Notes: a model not told the origin generated them from the sequence alone. Counted from the stretch's first letter, positions 35,414 through 44,420 are shown. The stretch: DNA of 64,000 bases from Ottowia oryzae (GCF_003008535.1 NZ_CP027666.1:3213501-3277500), one strand, 5' to 3'. Made by a program: numbers and translations.

Positions 35414-36135
35414 GCGACAACCTGCTCACGTTGGAAGGCGTGCATACCCACATCGGCGCGTACCACATCCTGCACGGCGTGGACCTGCAGGTGCCGCGCG
35501 GGCAGCTGACCATGCTGCTGGGCCGCAACGGCGCGGGCAAGACGACCACGCTGCGCACCATCATGGGCCTGTGGCAGGCCAGCCAGGGCCGCGTAACGTT
35601 CAACGGCGCGGACATCACCAAGAAGCACACGCCGCAGATCGCGCAGCTGAACATCGCCTACGTGCCCGAGAACATGGGCATCTTTGCCGACCTGACCGTC
35701 AAGGAAAACATGCTGCTGGCCGCGCGCCAGGCGCGCACGGCGGCGCAGATCGATACGCAGCGACTCGCGTGGATCTTCAAGCTGTTTCCGGCCGTGGAGA
35801 AATTCTGGAACTACCCGGCCGGCAAGCTGTCAGGCGGGCAAAAGCAGATGCTGGCCGTCAGCCGCGCGATCGTCGAGCCGCGCGAACTGCTGATCGTGGA
35901 TGAGCCCAGCAAGGGCCTGGCGCCGGCCATCATCAACAACATGATCGACGCCTTCCAGCAGCTGAAAGCCAGCGGCGTGACCATCTTGCTCGTCGAGCAG
36001 AACATCAACTTCGCCAAGCGCCTGGGCGACCACGTGGCGGTGATGGACGACGGCCGCGTGGTGCACGCGGGCAGCATGCAGGCGCTGGCCGAAGACGCGG
36101 CGCTGCAGCAGCGCCTGCTGGGGTTGTCGCTGTGA
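35410..36135 (+). CDS. livF: ABC transporter ATP-binding protein, LivF type
   Basis: Second ATPase, 241 residues. Walker A GRNGAGKTT (about residues 38-46), Q-loop YVPENMGIFADLTVKENM, signature LSGGQKQMLAVSRAIV, Walker B LLIVDEPSKGLAP and H-loop LVEQNINF. The stop-start overlap ATGA with livG fixes the ATG at 35410. LivF and LivG form the heterodimer that powers the LivHM permeases. Confidence 0.95.
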   Translation: MSDNLLTLEGVHTHIGAYHILHGVDLQVPRGQLTMLLGRNGAGKTTTLRTIMGLWQASQGRVTFNGADITKKHTPQIAQLNIAYVPENMGIFADLTVKENMLLAARQARTAAQIDTQRLAWIFKLFPAVEKFWNYPAGKLSGGQKQMLAVSRAIVEPRELLIVDEPSKGLAPAIINNMIDAFQQLKASGVTILLVEQNINFAKRLGDHVAVMDDGRVVHAGSMQALAEDAALQQRLLGLSL

Positions 36136-36144
36136 ACCTTTCAT

Positions 36145-36199
36145 GCCAAACAGGCCACCAGCGCTGGCGGCACCTGCGCCGGCAGCTATGGAATTGATA
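36145..36199 (-). repeat. Family A dispersed repeat, copy 10
   Basis: Read on the minus strand: AATTCCATAGCTGCCGGCGC, spacer, then CCAGCGCTGGTGGCCTGTTTGG. It separates livF from livH and ends 8 bp before the livH start. Confidence 0.7.
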
Positions 36200-36207
36200 C
36201 CAACGCC

Positions 36208-37191
36208 ATGAAATCGACCGACTTCGACTACAAGCCCCTGCTGCTGGTGCCCGCGCTGATGCTGCTGGCGCTGCCGCTGGTGGGATCGGCATCCACCTGG
36301 CTCACGCTCACGGTGGCGGGCCTGGCCATGGGCATGATCGTGTTCATCATCGCCTCGGGCCTGACGCTGGTGTTCGGCCTGATGGACGTGCTGAATTTTG
36401 GCCACGGCGTGTTCATTGCGCTGGGCGCCTTCGTGGCCACCAGCGTGCTGGGCGGCATGGCCGACTACACGCAAAGCGACAGCCTGTGGCGCAACCTGAT
36501 GGCGGTGCTGCCGGCGATGGTGGTGGCGATGCTGGTGGCCGGCGCCATCGGCCTGGCGTTTGAGCGCTTCATCGTGCGGCCCGTGTACGGCCAGCACCTG
36601 AAGCAGATCCTGATCACCATGGGCGGCATGATCATTGGCGAAGAGCTGATCAAGGTCATCTGGGGCCCGCAGCAGATTCCGCTGCCGCTGCCTGCGGGCA
36701 TGCGCGGCTCTTGGCTGATCGGCGACGCAGCGATCGAAAAGTACCGCGTGGTGGCCGTGGTGGTGGGCGTGCTGGTGTTTGCCGCGCTGGCGTGGACGCT
36801 GTCGCGCACCAAGGTGGGCCTGCTGATTCGCGCGGGCGTGCAAGACCGCGAGATGGTCGAATCGCTGGGCTACCGCATCCGGCGCCTGTTCGTGGGCGTG
36901 TTCGTGGTGGGCAGCGCCCTGGCGGGCCTGGGTGGCGTGATGTGGGGGCTGTACCAGCAGAACGTGGTGCCGCAGATGGGTGCGCAGGTCAACGTCCTGA
37001 TCTTCATCGTCATCATCATCGGCGGGCTGGGCAGCACCACGGGCGCGCTGATTGGCGCGCTGATGGTGGGGCTGATGGCCAACTACACCGGCTTTCTGGC
37101 GCCCAAGGTGGCGCTGTTCTCGAACATCGCGCTGATGGTGGCGGTGCTGCTGTGGCGGCCGCAGGGCGTTTATCCGGTGGCGAATAGATGA
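36208..37191 (+). CDS. livH: ABC transporter permease, LivH type
   Basis: Inner-membrane permease of 327 residues with about eight helices. Family blocks GLTLVFGLMDVLNFGHGVFIALGAFVATSV, GLAFERFIVRPVYG and GLLIRAGVQDREMVESLGYRIRRLFVGVFVVGSALAGLGGVMWG are present, the last being the EAA-like loop that docks the ATPase. The ribosome-binding site is poor because a repeat copy ends just upstream. It partners LivM. Confidence 0.94.
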   Translation: MKSTDFDYKPLLLVPALMLLALPLVGSASTWLTLTVAGLAMGMIVFIIASGLTLVFGLMDVLNFGHGVFIALGAFVATSVLGGMADYTQSDSLWRNLMAVLPAMVVAMLVAGAIGLAFERFIVRPVYGQHLKQILITMGGMIIGEELIKVIWGPQQIPLPLPAGMRGSWLIGDAAIEKYRVVAVVVGVLVFAALAWTLSRTKVGLLIRAGVQDREMVESLGYRIRRLFVGVFVVGSALAGLGGVMWGLYQQNVVPQMGAQVNVLIFIVIIIGGLGSTTGALIGALMVGLMANYTGFLAPKVALFSNIALMVAVLLWRPQGVYPVANR

Positions 37192-37196
37192 TGAAC

Positions 37197-37390
37197 TCCC
37201 CCCTGAGTCGCCTGGCGGCGCCTTCCCCCCTCTCTCTGCGCGCTGCGCGCTCCGGGAGGGGGGACAACGCGTGTCGCCGCCGCATGTGCGGCGACCGCGT
37301 TCGCTGGGCTGGCCTGCTCCGCGGCCGTTCGTGCAGCGGCTTGCTGGAGGGCGGCTGGGCTTTGGCTGGCCGCACGCTAGGGCGCGCCTT
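37197..37390 (+). repeat. Family B dispersed repeat, copy 2
   Basis: The element starts CCCCCTGAGTCGCCTGGCGG and has the nested stem CCCCCCTC...GGAGGGGGG around GCGCGC-TGC-GCGC. The inner stem differs in sequence from copy 1 but keeps pairing. The tail after 37272 is longer and less similar to copy 1. Confidence 0.6.
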
Positions 37391-37458
37391 GGGGGCGGCC
37401 CTCGCCATGGCCAATGAAGCGCCTTCGCCCAACGCCTGCCGGCGTTCGATTCATTTCA

Positions 37459-37508
37459 ATTTTGATAGCTGCTGGCGCAATGTAGACAAGCGCTGGCGCC
37501 TGATTTCA
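37459..37508 (+). repeat. Family A dispersed repeat, copy 11
   Basis: The copy reads ATTTTGATAGCTGCTGGCGC, spacer, then AGCGCTGGCGCCTGATTTC. It ends 11 bp before the livM ATG. Confidence 0.7.
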
Positions 37509-37519
37509 CTGTCAAGACT

Positions 37520-38629
37520 ATGCTGAGTCGCTTCTTATCCAACGACCTGCCGCGCAGCAAGGTGCTGGCGGTGATCCTGGTGGCCATCGTGGTGGGGCTG
37601 GCGCTGGCGCCGTTCCTGTTTCCGGGCGTTAAGGCGCTGAACGTCGCGGCGAAGATCCTGATCTTCATCGTGCTGGTGGCGGCGTTTGACTTGCTGCTGG
37701 GCTATACCGGCATCGTCAGTTTTGCGCACACGATGTTTTTTGGCATTGGGGCGTACGGCATCGCCATTGCTACCACGCGCATCGGGCCGACGTGGGGCGC
37801 CATCGCGGCGGGCGTGGTGGGCGCGCTGGTGCTGTCCACCTTGCTGTCGCTGGCGATCGGGCTGTTTTCGCTGCGGGTGCGCGCGATCTTCTTCGCGATG
37901 ATCACGCTGGCGGTGGCGGCGGCGTTCCAGACGCTGGCCTCGCAGCTGTCTGAATGGACGGGCGGCGAGGATGGGCTGACCTTCAAGCTGCCCGAGGTGC
38001 TGATGCCCAGCTTCGAGCCGTTCGAGACCGAGGTGTTCGGCGTGCTGATCGACGGCAGGATCATCACGTACTACCTGCTCTTCGTGGTGGCGGTGGTGCT
38101 GTTTCTGGCGCTGCTGCGCATCGTCAATTCGCCCTTTGGCCGCGTGCTGCAGGCGATTCGCGAGAACGAATTCCGTGCCGAGGCGATCGGCTACCGCGTG
38201 GTGGTGTACCGCACGCTGTCCAACGTGCTGTCGGCGCTGTTTGCCTGCGCCGCCGGCTGCATGCTGGCGATCTGGCTGCGCTACAACGGGCCGGAAACGT
38301 CGCTCTCTTTCGAGATCATGATGGACTGCCTGCTGATCGTGGTGATCGGCGGCATGGGCACGCTGTACGGCGCCGTGGTCGGCTCGGTGCTGTTCGTGGT
38401 GGCGCAAAGCTACCTGCAGGATTTGCTGCGCCTGGCCAGCGAAGCCACGGCCAGCGTGCCTGTGGTGTCCGCCCTGCTCTCGCCCGACCGCTGGCTGCTG
38501 TGGCTGGGTGTGCTCTTCGTGCTGTCGGTGTACTACTTCCCGACCGGGGTGGTGGGCAAGCTGCGCGCGCGGGCCGCCGCGCGCCCACCGGCATCACCAC
38601 CCGCAACGCCTGTGGCGCAGCGCCATTGA
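37520..38629 (+). CDS. livM: ABC transporter permease, LivM type
   Basis: Inner-membrane permease of 369 residues, about nine helices. Family blocks are AAFDLLLGYTGIVSFAHTMFFGIGAYGIAIA, AIGLFSLRVRAIFFAMITLAVAAAFQTL and FGRVLQAIRENEFRAEAIGYRVVVYRTLSNVLSALFACAAG (docking loop). The C-terminus carries an Ala/Pro tail (ARAAARPPASPPATPVAQRH). No good ribosome-binding site is visible because repeat sequence abuts the start. It completes the importer. Confidence 0.94.
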   Translation: MLSRFLSNDLPRSKVLAVILVAIVVGLALAPFLFPGVKALNVAAKILIFIVLVAAFDLLLGYTGIVSFAHTMFFGIGAYGIAIATTRIGPTWGAIAAGVVGALVLSTLLSLAIGLFSLRVRAIFFAMITLAVAAAFQTLASQLSEWTGGEDGLTFKLPEVLMPSFEPFETEVFGVLIDGRIITYYLLFVVAVVLFLALLRIVNSPFGRVLQAIRENEFRAEAIGYRVVVYRTLSNVLSALFACAAGCMLAIWLRYNGPETSLSFEIMMDCLLIVVIGGMGTLYGAVVGSVLFVVAQSYLQDLLRLASEATASVPVVSALLSPDRWLLWLGVLFVLSVYYFPTGVVGKLRARAAARPPASPPATPVAQRH

Positions 38630-38723
38630 ACGCCTTCGCGCACGCCGCGCGCGCCGCTGGCAAGCCTGACGCAACCGCCGCGCACACCCGACCCGTCCCG
38701 TCAACGCCTTGAACCCTTTTGCC

Positions 38724-39608
38724 ATGCCAACACCCTCTTCCCTCTACGTGCGCAGCGCGGGGCGCGAGCTTCATGTGACCGACTGGCAACCCGCCCCCGG
38801 CCAGCGCCCGCGCGGCACGGTCGTGGCCTGGCACGGCCTGGCCCGCACGGGCCGCGACATGGACGATCTGGCCGCGCACCTGGCGGCGCAGGGCTGGCGC
38901 GTGATCTGCCCCGACACGCTGGGCCGGGGCCTGAGCCAATGGGCTGCGAACCCCCAGGACGAGTACTGCCTGGCGTTCTATGCCCGCCTGGCGCGCGAGC
39001 TGCTGGACGCGATGGACGTGGGTGCGTGCCACTGGGTGGGCACGTCGATGGGCGGCGCCATCGGCACCGTGGGCGCCAGCGGCTACTTTGAGCCGGCGCT
39101 GAAGTCGCGCATCCAGAGCCTGGTGCTGAACGACAACGCCCCGCAGCTGGCCGCGCCCGCGCTGGAGCGCATCAAGGCCTACGCCGGCCAGCCGCCCGCA
39201 TTCGGCACGGTGACCGAGCTGGAAGCCTTCTTCCGCACCGCCTACCAGCCCTACGGCCACCTGACCGACGCGCAGTGGCGCCGCCTGACCGAAAGCAGCA
39301 CGCGGCGCCTGCCCGACGGCCGCGTGACCCCGCACTACGACCCGGCCATCGTCGGCCAGTTTGTGCACCACCCGGACGACTACCTGATCTGGCACCACTA
39401 CGACGCGCTGCAAGTGCCCGTGTTGTTGCTGCGCGGCGTGGACTCCGACCTGGTGCTGAAGCAAACCGCCGAGGCAATGACCCAGCGCGGCCCCGGCGCA
39501 CGCGGCCAGCTGAAGTGGGTGGAAGTGTCCGGCTGCGGCCACGCGCCAGCGCTGAACGTGCCCGAGCACTTCGCGCTGATCGACGACTTTCTCGCCCGCG
39601 CCGGATAA
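38724..39608 (+). CDS. Alpha/beta hydrolase
   Basis: Hydrolase of 294 residues. Oxyanion region VAWHGLARTGRDMDDLA, nucleophile elbow GTSMGGA (about residues 107-113), acid in LLRGVDSDLVL and His in GCGHAPALNVPEH. ATG 38724 is preferred over an in-frame TTG at 38709. It is 94 bp after livM on the same strand and may act on an imported ester, but no substrate can be assigned. Confidence 0.88.
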   Translation: MPTPSSLYVRSAGRELHVTDWQPAPGQRPRGTVVAWHGLARTGRDMDDLAAHLAAQGWRVICPDTLGRGLSQWAANPQDEYCLAFYARLARELLDAMDVGACHWVGTSMGGAIGTVGASGYFEPALKSRIQSLVLNDNAPQLAAPALERIKAYAGQPPAFGTVTELEAFFRTAYQPYGHLTDAQWRRLTESSTRRLPDGRVTPHYDPAIVGQFVHHPDDYLIWHHYDALQVPVLLLRGVDSDLVLKQTAEAMTQRGPGARGQLKWVEVSGCGHAPALNVPEHFALIDDFLARAG

Positions 39609-39679
39609 GCAACGTCCGGCGCCGAACGAGCGCCGCTCGCCAGTCTGGCGCCGCAGGCCGGCTGGTTAACGCTTTCAGG

Positions 39680-39733
39680 CCAAATCGCCCTGTAGCGCCC
39701 TGAGGACCAGCGCTGACAGCTACGCTATCAATA
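39680..39733 (-). repeat. Family A dispersed repeat, copy 12
   Basis: Read on the minus strand: ATTGATAGCGTAGCTGTCAGCGCTGG, with the tail GGCGATTTGGCCTGAAAG (split here by the spacer CCTCAGGGCGCTACAG). It lies between the hydrolase gene and the hemH end. Confidence 0.65.
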
Positions 39734-39830
39734 GCAGACCGAAGCAAGACTTGGCGCAATGTAGCGCGTGCCTCTGCCCACGGCATATGCCGCTCGCGCG
39801 GCGGCAACACGCACCCCAGCAGGCTTGCGC

Positions 39831-40883
39831 TTAGCGCGCCGTAGCGTCTTCGCGCTCTGCGCGTGTCGGCCAGCCTTGCAGATGCTGCTGCACCAGATCG
39901 GCCAGGGCCGCCATCCACACCGGGCTGTCGTTCAGCGCGGGGATGTAGTGAAATTCCTTGCCGCCCGCAGCCTTGAAGCTGTCGCGCCCTTCCATGGCGA
40001 TTTCTTCCAGGGTCTCCAGGCAGTCCGCTGGAAAGCCGGGGCAGATCACATCGACACGGGGCACGCCCTGGCGGCCCAGCTGCTCAAGCACCGTGGCGGT
40101 GGCCGGCTCCAGCCACTTGGCCTTGCCAAAGCGAGACTGGAAGGTGATCACCCATTCATCCCCCTTGAGCGCCAGGCGCTGGGCCAGCAGGCGCGCGGTA
40201 GCTTGGCATTCGTCGTGGTAGGGGTCGCCCAGCTGGCGCGTGCGCTCGGGCACGCCATGAAAGCTCATCACCAGCTTGTCTGGCCGCCCGTGGGCCTGCC
40301 AATGCTGCTGCACGCTGCGCGCCAGTGCGCCGATGTAGCCTGGGTCGTCGTGGTAGCGGTTGATGAATCGAAACTCTGGCACGTGCCGCGCCTTGCCCGC
40401 CCACTGCACGACGGCATCCACCACGCTGGCCGTGGTAGTGCCAGAGTATTGCGGGTACAGCGGCACGACCAGGATGCGGGTGCAGCCCTCGGCGCGCAAA
40501 GCGTCCAGTTGCGACGCGATCGACGGATTGCCGTAGCGCATGGCCAGCCGCACGCTGACGCTGTGGCCGCGCTCGCCAAGGTAGCCACGCAGCATCGTGG
40601 CCTGCCTGCGGCTGTACACCATCAGCGGCGACCCTTCAGGCAACCACACGCTGCGGTATTTCTCGGCCGATTGGCGCGGGCGGGTCGGCAGGATGAAGGC
40701 GTAGAGGATCAGCTTCCACAGCGCGGGCGGAATTTCCACTACGCGCGGGTCGCTCAGAAACTCGGCGAGGTACTTGCGGGTGGCGGCGGGGGTGGCGGCA
40801 TCAGGTGTGCCCAGGTTGCACAACAGCACGCCGGTGCGGCCGCCGGCCGCTTGGGCCGCCTCGGGTTCAGGACGAAAACGCAT
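39831..40883 (-). CDS. hemH: Ferrochelatase
   Basis: Last enzyme of haem synthesis, inserting Fe2+ into protoporphyrin IX at the membrane. Motifs are GVLLCNLGTPDA (residues about 18-29), PLYPQYSGTTTASV, VMSFHGVPERTRQLGDPY with the catalytic His, FQSRFGKAKWLEP and GVPRVDVICPGFPADCLETLEEI with the second metal-site Glu. The length of 350 residues is normal. It is divergent from the HAD gene with 56 bp between them. Confidence 0.96.
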   Translation of the reverse strand: MRFRPEPEAAQAAGGRTGVLLCNLGTPDAATPAATRKYLAEFLSDPRVVEIPPALWKLILYAFILPTRPRQSAEKYRSVWLPEGSPLMVYSRRQATMLRGYLGERGHSVSVRLAMRYGNPSIASQLDALRAEGCTRILVVPLYPQYSGTTTASVVDAVVQWAGKARHVPEFRFINRYHDDPGYIGALARSVQQHWQAHGRPDKLVMSFHGVPERTRQLGDPYHDECQATARLLAQRLALKGDEWVITFQSRFGKAKWLEPATATVLEQLGRQGVPRVDVICPGFPADCLETLEEIAMEGRDSFKAAGGKEFHYIPALNDSPVWMAALADLVQQHLQGWPTRAEREDATAR

Positions 40884-40939
40884 GCGCTATTCTCGGTCAT
40901 GCCTTGCTTCATCCGCCATCGCCGGGCGCGGCGCCTGCC

Positions 40940-41650
40940 ATGAGCGCGCCCACGCTGGACATGGGCCGCGTGCGCGCCATCACCCTGGACTTGGACGACA
41001 CGCTGTGGCCCGTGTGGCCCACCATCGAGCGCGCCGAAAAAGCCATGCGCAGCTGGCTTTCGCACCGCGCGCCCGTCGCCGCACGCCTGTCGGGCGATAC
41101 GCAGATTCAGCGCCGCCTGCGCGACGCCGCCGTGGCCGACCATCCCGCCATCGCCCACCACCTGGGCGATTTGCGGCGCGAAGCGCTGAGGCGCCTGCTG
41201 GTTGAATCGGCCGAAGACCCGGCGCTGGCCGAGCCGGCGTACCGCGTCTTCTTCGACGCGCGGCAGCAGGTGGATCTGTACCCCGACGCGCTGACCGCGC
41301 TAGAAGCGCTGAGCGCACGATTTCCCATCGTCGCGCTGTCCAACGGCAACGCCGACGTGCACCGCGTGGGCATCGGCCACTTCTTTCGCGCGGCGGTGAA
41401 CCCGGCGATCACCGGCTTCAGCAAGCCCGACGCACGCATCTTTGCAGCAGCCGCCGCCCAGGCTGGCGTGTCGCCCGCGCAGGTGCTGCACATTGGCGAT
41501 GACGCTCAGCTCGACGGCGCGGGCGCCCTCGCCGCCGGGATGCAGACGGTCTGGATCAACCGCCGCGACGAACGCTGGCCCGCTGAGCTGCCCACCGCGC
41601 CCCACGCCGAGGTGGCCAGCCTGACGGCGCTGTGCGCGCTGCTGCGCTGA
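40940..41650 (+). CDS. HAD-family hydrolase
   Basis: Phosphatase-like protein of 236 residues. Motif I is LDLDDTLWPV (nucleophile Asp), motif II VALSNGN, motif III Lys in GFSKPDARIF, and motif IV HIGDDAQLD. The cap helices (residues about 25-100) place it with HAD-IA phosphatases such as YigB, which acts on flavin mononucleotide precursors; that assignment is a suggestion. ATG 40940 is chosen as the first start that leaves the motif I strand near the N-terminus. Confidence 0.85.
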   Translation: MSAPTLDMGRVRAITLDLDDTLWPVWPTIERAEKAMRSWLSHRAPVAARLSGDTQIQRRLRDAAVADHPAIAHHLGDLRREALRRLLVESAEDPALAEPAYRVFFDARQQVDLYPDALTALEALSARFPIVALSNGNADVHRVGIGHFFRAAVNPAITGFSKPDARIFAAAAAQAGVSPAQVLHIGDDAQLDGAGALAAGMQTVWINRRDERWPAELPTAPHAEVASLTALCALLR

Positions 41651-41856
41651 CGCCCGAGCGCCTTCGCTTCATCGCTCCAACAGACACTCGGGGACGCGGG
41701 CGCACAGCGCAGACCTGCGCAGCCGTGTGCAGGCATAAGGATTTCCCCAACATCTTCTGGCTGCTCGCCTATCTAGAATCGGAAGGCTTTGCGGATGCGG
41801 CGCGGCCACGCTGTGGCGAGCCAGCCGCGCGGTCTGTTCTTGACGGGAAATACGTG

Positions 41857-42399
41857 ATGCTGCCTCTACTCATCCGCTTCGCGCGCGCGGTCGACTGGAC
41901 GACCCGCCAGCTCGGCAAGCTGGCTTCGTGGGCCGTTTTGCTGGCAGCACTGATTTCGGCCGGCAACGCGTTCATACGCTATGGGCTGGACATGAGCTCC
42001 AACGCCTGGCTCGAGATTCAGTGGTACCTGTTCGCGGCCACCGTGATGCTGGGCGCGCCCGTGGTACTCAGCCTGAATGAGCACGTGCGGGTGGACATCA
42101 TCTACGGCAAGCTCAAGCGCAATGGGCCGGTGTATGTCGATCTGTTCGGCCTGGTGTTTTTCTTACTGCCGGTGATGGGGCTGATGTTCTGGCTGACTTG
42201 GCCGTTCTTCTGGGGCATGTACCAGACGGGCGAGGTGTCGGGCAGCATCGGCGGCCTGATCCGCTGGCCGGCGGCGCTGTTGCTGCCGCTGGGCTTCGGG
42301 ATGATGTTCCTCCAGGGGGTCGCGGAAATCATCAAGCGTGTGGCGCACCTGACGGGCCTGCACACGATGGATACGCACTACGAAAAGCCGCTGCAGTAA
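41857..42399 (+). CDS. dctQ: TRAP transporter small permease
   Basis: DctQ-type subunit of 180 residues with four membrane segments: LASWAVLLAALISAGNAFIRYG, WYLFAATVMLGAPVVLSL, VDLFGLVFFLLPVMGLMFWLTWPFF and WPAALLLPLGFGMMFLQGVAEIIKRV. The segment LNEHVRVDIIYGKL between helices 2 and 3 is the conserved family loop. ATG 41857 is used; a GTG codon lies directly before it. It partners the large subunit 42 bp downstream. Confidence 0.92.
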   Translation: MLPLLIRFARAVDWTTRQLGKLASWAVLLAALISAGNAFIRYGLDMSSNAWLEIQWYLFAATVMLGAPVVLSLNEHVRVDIIYGKLKRNGPVYVDLFGLVFFLLPVMGLMFWLTWPFFWGMYQTGEVSGSIGGLIRWPAALLLPLGFGMMFLQGVAEIIKRVAHLTGLHTMDTHYEKPLQ

Positions 42400-42441
42400 C
42401 GCGCGCACCAGAAAAAACGAAACGATCAGGAATCGCGCGGT

Positions 42442-43965
42442 ATGCACATGGAAAACTTTGCCCCTTTGATGTTCGCCGGCCTGGTGTTCATCATGTTGAT
42501 CGGCTTTCCGGTCGCCTTTTCGCTGGCCGCGCTGGGGCTGTTCTCGGGCTTCGTGGCCATCGAGATGGGCTGGTTCCCGGCCAACTTCATGGCCAACCTG
42601 CCGCTCAACGTGTTCGGCATTCTGTCGAATGAGACGCTGCTGGCCATTCCCTTCTTCACGCTGATGGGCGCCATACTCGAGAAGTGCGGACTGGCCGAAG
42701 ACATGCTCGACTCGATGGGCCAGCTGTTTGGCCCTGTGCGCGGCGGCCTGGGTTACTCGGTCATCATCGTCGGCTTCATCCTTGGTGCCATCACGGGCAC
42801 CGTGGCCGGGCAGGTGATCGCGATGGCCATGATCTCTCTGCCGGTGATGATGCGCTACGGCTACGACACGCGCTACTCCACTGGCGTGCTGGCCGCCTCG
42901 GGCACCATCACCCAGCTGGTGCCCCCTTCGCTGGTGCTGATCGTGATGGCCGACCAGCTGGGCACCGACGTGGGCAGCATGTACAAGGGCGCGTGGGGCC
43001 CATCCATCCTGCAGGTGCTGATCTTCGCCATCTACACCTTCATTCTCGGGCGGCTCTACCCGCAGAAGGTACCTGGCCTCCCGGCCAGCGCGCGCACCTT
43101 GCATGGCTGGGCGCTGTGGGGCAAATGCCTGCGCGGCATCATTCCCTCGGCGATTTTGATTTTCGCGGTGCTGGGCTCGATGGGCGGCCTGCCCTTCATG
43201 GACCACGCCATCGCGACGCCCACCGAAGCCGGTGCGATGGGTGCAGTCGGCGCGCTGGTGCTGGCGTTGATCCATCGCCGCCTGTCGTGGCCGATGCTGT
43301 GGGAAGCCATGCAGGGCACCATGCGGCTGACGGCAATGGTGGTCTTCATCCTGATCGGCTCGCGCGTCTTTTCGCTGGTTTTCCAGGGCGTGGACGGCGC
43401 GGTCTGGGTCGAGCACATGCTGTCTAACCTGCCGGGCGGCCAGGTCGGCTTCCTGCTGGCGGTCAACGTGTTCGTGTTCTTCCTGGCGTTCTTCCTCGAC
43501 TTCTTCGAGATCGCCTTCATCATCCTGCCGCTGCTCGGCCCCGTGGCGCACAAGATGGGCATCGACATGGTGTGGTTCGGTGTGCTGCTGTGCGTGAACA
43601 TGCAAACCAGCTTCATGCACCCGCCGTTCGGTTTCGCCTTGTTCTATTTGCGCGGCATTGCCGACACCTTGTTCAAGAACGGCACGCTCAAAAAGCGCAT
43701 TGAATCGCGCGACATCTACATGGGGTCCATCCCGTGGGTCGGCCTGCAACTGCTGCTGGTGGTGATCGTGATCTTCTTCCCGCAGACGGTGACCGTGTTC
43801 CTCGACAAGGAGGTCAAGGTCGACACCGACAAGGTGCAGCTTGAAATGCCGGCCGAGTTGCAGTCACCCAGCGACAACATCGACATGGACAACCCCTTCG
43901 GCAACGCGGCGCCAAGCCCCGAAAGCGCTGCCAGTGAGCCCACGCCACCAGCATCGCAACCGTGA
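42442..43965 (+). CDS. dctM: TRAP transporter large permease with C-terminal extension
   Basis: DctM-type permease of 507 residues. Blocks are AGLVFIMLIGFPVAFSLAALGL, ETLLAIPFFTLMGAILEKCGLAEDML, GAITGTVAGQVIAMAMISLPVMMRYGYDTRYSTGVLAASGTITQLVPPSLVLIVMA and FLAFFLDFFEIAFIILPLLGPVA. Most DctM proteins end near residue 430-450; here an acidic, Pro/Ser-rich tail of about 50 residues (VKVDTDKVQLEMPAEL ... NPFGNAAPSPESAASEP) follows the last helix. The stop overlaps the next gene by 4 bp. Confidence 0.93.
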   Translation: MHMENFAPLMFAGLVFIMLIGFPVAFSLAALGLFSGFVAIEMGWFPANFMANLPLNVFGILSNETLLAIPFFTLMGAILEKCGLAEDMLDSMGQLFGPVRGGLGYSVIIVGFILGAITGTVAGQVIAMAMISLPVMMRYGYDTRYSTGVLAASGTITQLVPPSLVLIVMADQLGTDVGSMYKGAWGPSILQVLIFAIYTFILGRLYPQKVPGLPASARTLHGWALWGKCLRGIIPSAILIFAVLGSMGGLPFMDHAIATPTEAGAMGAVGALVLALIHRRLSWPMLWEAMQGTMRLTAMVVFILIGSRVFSLVFQGVDGAVWVEHMLSNLPGGQVGFLLAVNVFVFFLAFFLDFFEIAFIILPLLGPVAHKMGIDMVWFGVLLCVNMQTSFMHPPFGFALFYLRGIADTLFKNGTLKKRIESRDIYMGSIPWVGLQLLLVVIVIFFPQTVTVFLDKEVKVDTDKVQLEMPAELQSPSDNIDMDNPFGNAAPSPESAASEPTPPASQP

Positions 43966-44420
43966 TGCAGGATGAAGCATCGCTGCACGCCAGAGAAAGC
44001 GCCGCCTTTCCCGCCTTCACCCGTGGCCTGACGGTCGCCATGATGGTCATCCTGATCGTCACGGGCATGGCGCAAGTGCCGCAGCTGCGCGCGGCCGACT
44101 GGTCAACGAGTGGCGCCGTGCTTTTCGGCTCAACGGCGCTGCTCGTGCTATGGATGGGCACTTGGATCGTGCGCAGCCGCACCCGCCTGGATGACGACGT
44201 GCTGACCCAGACCTGGCTCTGGAACAAGCGCGTTCGGGTGGCAGAGGTGGCCTCTCTGAAGCTGGTCTTCTTGCCTTGGTTTCAGCGCGTGATGGCACCA
44301 AGGTTGCTGGTGCGCCAACGCGGCGGGGGCATGACATGGATTCACAGCGCCGACCCGCAGATTCTTCTGGAATTCATGGCACGCGTGGCGCAACGCGATC
44401 CGACAAAGAAAGTCCCATGA
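43962..44420 (+). CDS. Small membrane protein coupled to the TRAP genes, unknown function
   Basis: This 152-residue protein has two hydrophobic segments (LTVAMMVILIVTGMAQV and AVLFGSTALLVLWMGTWIV) followed by a soluble part (RSRTRLDDDVLTQTWLWNKRVRVAEVASLKLVFLPWF...LLVRQRGGGMTWIHSADPQ). The pattern of two helices followed by a beta-rich region resembles bacterial PH-like membrane proteins. It starts at GTG 43962 overlapping dctM, so it is probably made with the transporter, and ends in a strong terminator. The function is unknown. Confidence 0.75.
   Translation: MMQDEASLHARESAAFPAFTRGLTVAMMVILIVTGMAQVPQLRAADWSTSGAVLFGSTALLVLWMGTWIVRSRTRLDDDVLTQTWLWNKRVRVAEVASLKLVFLPWFQRVMAPRLLVRQRGGGMTWIHSADPQILLEFMARVAQRDPTKKVP

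Larger units (their letters stand above)
37192..37519. other. Intergenic region filled by families B and A
   Basis: The 328 bp between the two permease genes hold a family B copy, a G/C-rich tail with no coding sign, and a family A copy ending 11 bp before livM. No promoter is obvious. Confidence 0.6.
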
